Assembly (NCBI GenBank): GCA_023251805.1
Contig: JAHEYB010000027.1
Span: 1 to 41,474, forward strand
DNA length: 41,474 bases
Reading direction: 5' to 3'
Origin: Bacteroidota bacterium
GTDB lineage: Bacteria; Bacteroidota; Bacteroidia; 2-12-FULL-35-15
Shown piece after piece: positions 40,218 to 41,474 of the stretch (its first letter is position 1; every line of letters begins with the position of its first letter). A program made the translations under genes and the position numbers. The notes below the pieces were generated by a model. The model was not told the origin of the DNA and ran no database searches. It saw nothing but the letters and a program-made list of their open reading frames with translations.

Positions 40218-40308
40218 AAACGTCATTGCGAGTTCTGCGCTGTAGCAGAAACTGGAAGCAATCTGCTCATCATAATTAGATTGCTTCACTGCGCTCGCAA
40301 TGACGTTT
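40218..40308. repeat. Nested long palindrome
   Basis: Outer arms AAACGTCATTGCGAG (40218-40232) and CTCGCAATGACGTTT (40294-40308) are a perfect 15-base match; inner arms GAAGCAATCT (40255-40264) and AGATTGCTTC (40278-40287) match perfectly over 10 bases. It fills the gap between the glycosyltransferase and tsaC genes and may also act as a transcript end. Confidence 0.8.
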
Positions 40309-40359
40309 CTTAATAGCAATTCCTTCAGATAAGACATTCGGTTTTTCAAGCCTAATTCG

Positions 40360-40367
40360 TATCTTCG
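40360..40367 (+). promoter_or_regulatory. Possible -7 element directly before tsaC
   Basis: TATCTTCG, one base off consensus, ends 4 bases before ATG 40372. Confidence 0.35.
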
Positions 40368-40371
40368 TAAC

Positions 40372-40935
40372 ATGGATGAAGAAATAAAAAATGCACTAGC
40401 AGTATTACATAAAGGAGGAACCATTCTATATCCAACAGATACAGTTTGGGGAATTGGTTGTGATGCACGTAGCAAAGAAGCGGTAAATAAAATCTTCAAA
40501 CTAAAACAAAGAGCCGAATACAAAAGCATGGTGGTGCTAGTGTGTGATGAAAAAATGGTAAATCGTTATGTGAAAGAAGTTCCTGCAGTTGCTTGGGACT
40601 TAATTGAAACAGCCGAAGAACCACTAACCATTATTTATCCTGATGGAAGAATGTTGGCTGAAAATATAATTGCTGCTGATGGAAGTGTTGGAATCAGAAT
40701 TGTGAAAGATGAATTTTGTAAAAATCTCATTCACAAGTTTGGAAAACCAATTGTTTCTACTTCTGCAAATGTAAGCGGTGAAGCATCTCCGAGTTCTTTT
40801 AACGATATCAAATTGGACATCATGAACAAAGTGGATTACATTGTCAACCTCCGACAAAAAGAAGTAAACAATACAAAACCTTCTACCATTATTAAAATTG
40901 CAATGAATGGAGAGTTTAAGATACTAAGAAAATAA
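40372..40935 (+). CDS. tsaC: Threonylcarbamoyl-AMP synthase (Sua5/YrdC/TsaC family)
   Basis: A 187-residue YrdC-domain enzyme that makes threonylcarbamoyl-AMP for the t6A37 tRNA modification. It has the family phrases GGTILYPTDTVWGIGCDA, IFKLKQRAEYKSMVVLV, PLTIIYPDG, DGSVGIRIV and PIVSTSANVSGEASP. It lacks the Sua5 C-terminal domain, so it is the short TsaC type. It is separated from the preceding gene by a long palindrome and followed 79 bases later by the CCA-adding enzyme gene. Confidence 0.95.
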   Translation: MDEEIKNALAVLHKGGTILYPTDTVWGIGCDARSKEAVNKIFKLKQRAEYKSMVVLVCDEKMVNRYVKEVPAVAWDLIETAEEPLTIIYPDGRMLAENIIAADGSVGIRIVKDEFCKNLIHKFGKPIVSTSANVSGEASPSSFNDIKLDIMNKVDYIVNLRQKEVNNTKPSTIIKIAMNGEFKILRK

Positions 40936-40937
40936 AA

Positions 40938-41004
40938 GACAGTAGACAAAAAAGGTAGTAAACAAAAAAACATCAGCGAAAATCTGCGGAATCTGCGAGA
41001 AATA
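40938..41004. repeat. Repeat-like leader of the CCA-adding enzyme gene
   Basis: GACAGTAGACAAAAAAGGTA followed by AATCTGCGGAATCTGCGAGA, with a direct repeat of AATCTGCG; it looks like remnants of two short-period repeat families. Confidence 0.45.
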
Positions 41005-41014
41005 AAAATTTCAA

Positions 41015-41474
41015 TTGAAAACAAAATTAACTCATCCTATTTTTAAAATCATTTCTGAATGTGCTGACGAAATGAATCTTTCTGCCTATGTGATAGGTGG
41101 CTGGGTGCGCGATTTGCATTTGGGAAGACCTTGCAAGGACATTGACATTGTTGCAATTGGAAAGGAAGATACGGAGCGAAAAATAGGAATTGAATTGGCA
41201 AAAGCTGTCGCAAAAAAATTAGGGCATAAATTTCATGTCAACGTTTATAAAAATTTTGGAACAGCACACATTCTCTATGAAGATTACGATATTGAATTTG
41301 TGGGAGCTCGTAAAGAATCCTACCGCTCCGAAAGCCGCAACCCAATTGTAGAAAACGGAACACTTGAAGATGATCAAAATCGCAGAGATTTTACGATAAA
41401 TGCATTGGCGATTTCATTAAATTCTAAAACATACGGAGAACTTTTAGACCCATTTGGTGGACTAAAAGACATGG
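41015..41474 (+). CDS. CCA tRNA nucleotidyltransferase (5' part, runs off the window)
   Basis: The frame is open from TTG 41015 to the window edge (153 residues); an in-frame TAA at 41003-41005 limits the start and no nearer ATG precedes the family core. It has the class II nucleotidyltransferase head: YVIGGWVRDLHLGRPCKDID (metal-binding Asp-x-Asp at the end) followed by IVAIG, then IEFVGARKESY, and DDQNRRDFTINALAI. These enzymes add or repair the CCA end of tRNA, or polyadenylate RNA; CCA addition is the usual role of the single copy in Bacteroidota. The C-terminal part, often with an HD domain, is outside the window. Confidence 0.9.
   Translation, partial: MKTKLTHPIFKIISECADEMNLSAYVIGGWVRDLHLGRPCKDIDIVAIGKEDTERKIGIELAKAVAKKLGHKFHVNVYKNFGTAHILYEDYDIEFVGARKESYRSESRNPIVENGTLEDDQNRRDFTINALAISLNSKTYGELLDPFGGLKDM

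Noticed and set aside
40212-40529. Minus-strand 105-residue frame over the palindrome and the tsaC start
   Set aside because: It translates the nested palindrome and the antisense of tsaC.

Overview
The window is AT-rich chromosomal DNA of a member of the Bacteroidota, probably a Flavobacteriales-like or related Bacteroidia lineage. The evidence is type IX secretion parts (a PorE-like OmpA lipoprotein, a PorP/SprF protein, type A and type B secretion-signal cargo), a GldI-like lipoprotein beside nrnA and ndk, bacillithiol synthesis (BshC), the rpmB/rpmG/DUF4295/ftsY block, promoters of the Bacteroidota form (TTG, about 20 bp, TAnnTTTG), and no obvious Shine-Dalgarno sequences. I see no tRNA, rRNA, CRISPR array, transposase or prophage. 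No stretch longer than about 300 bases lacks a gene; the longest gaps (around 21.1-21.36 kb, and 0.1-0.18 kb elsewhere) hold promoters, terminators and short dispersed palindromes.

Layout. 1-2.0 kb: the tail of an unknown gene, a small lipoprotein, a MORN/DUF6624 protein and a secreted rhodanese. 2.2-6.4 kb (minus strand): bshC, queE and a PorE-like OmpA lipoprotein. 6.5-11.4 kb: rimO, ftsY, a DUF4295 small gene, rpmG, a secreted Xaa-Pro aminopeptidase and rpmB. 11.5-15.7 kb: an MBOAT O-acyltransferase with two SGNH hydrolases, which looks like a surface-polymer O-acetylation module. 15.8-20.5 kb: four consecutive FKBP prolyl-isomerase genes (eight FKBP folds in total, several with altered active sites) running from nrnA and a GldI-like gene. 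20.7-22.8 kb: ndk and a DUF2779 protein (Cas4-like nuclease fused to a DEDD exonuclease-like domain). 23-25 kb: a type B T9SS cargo gene followed by a PorP/SprF gene. 25.1-29.1 kb: a VanX-like dipeptidase, CtlX-like hydrolase, YajQ, a type A T9SS cargo protein and a five/six-repeat beta-flower protein.

29.1-35.6 kb is the most unusual part. One unit encodes a six-helix membrane protein and a winged-helix regulator. A second unit of seven tightly packed genes encodes mostly membrane proteins of unknown function, a Coq4-like protein, a DUF4153/4173-type membrane protein fused to leucine-rich repeats, a DUF1361 protein and a diacylglycerol/undecaprenol kinase. The promoters of both units carry the same compound palindrome, an apparent operator for the winged-helix regulator. 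I regard this as the best candidate for an undescribed regulated membrane/envelope system.

35.7-41.5 kb returns to housekeeping: cdaA, a TPR lipoprotein, def, ruvX, dapD, a family 9 glycosyltransferase, a TsaC/Sua5 protein and the start of a CCA-adding enzyme that runs off the window. Two further patterns stand out: several genes have a -7 promoter element only 4-7 bases before the start codon (predicted leaderless mRNAs), while others carry palindromic or short-period repeats in the transcribed leader.
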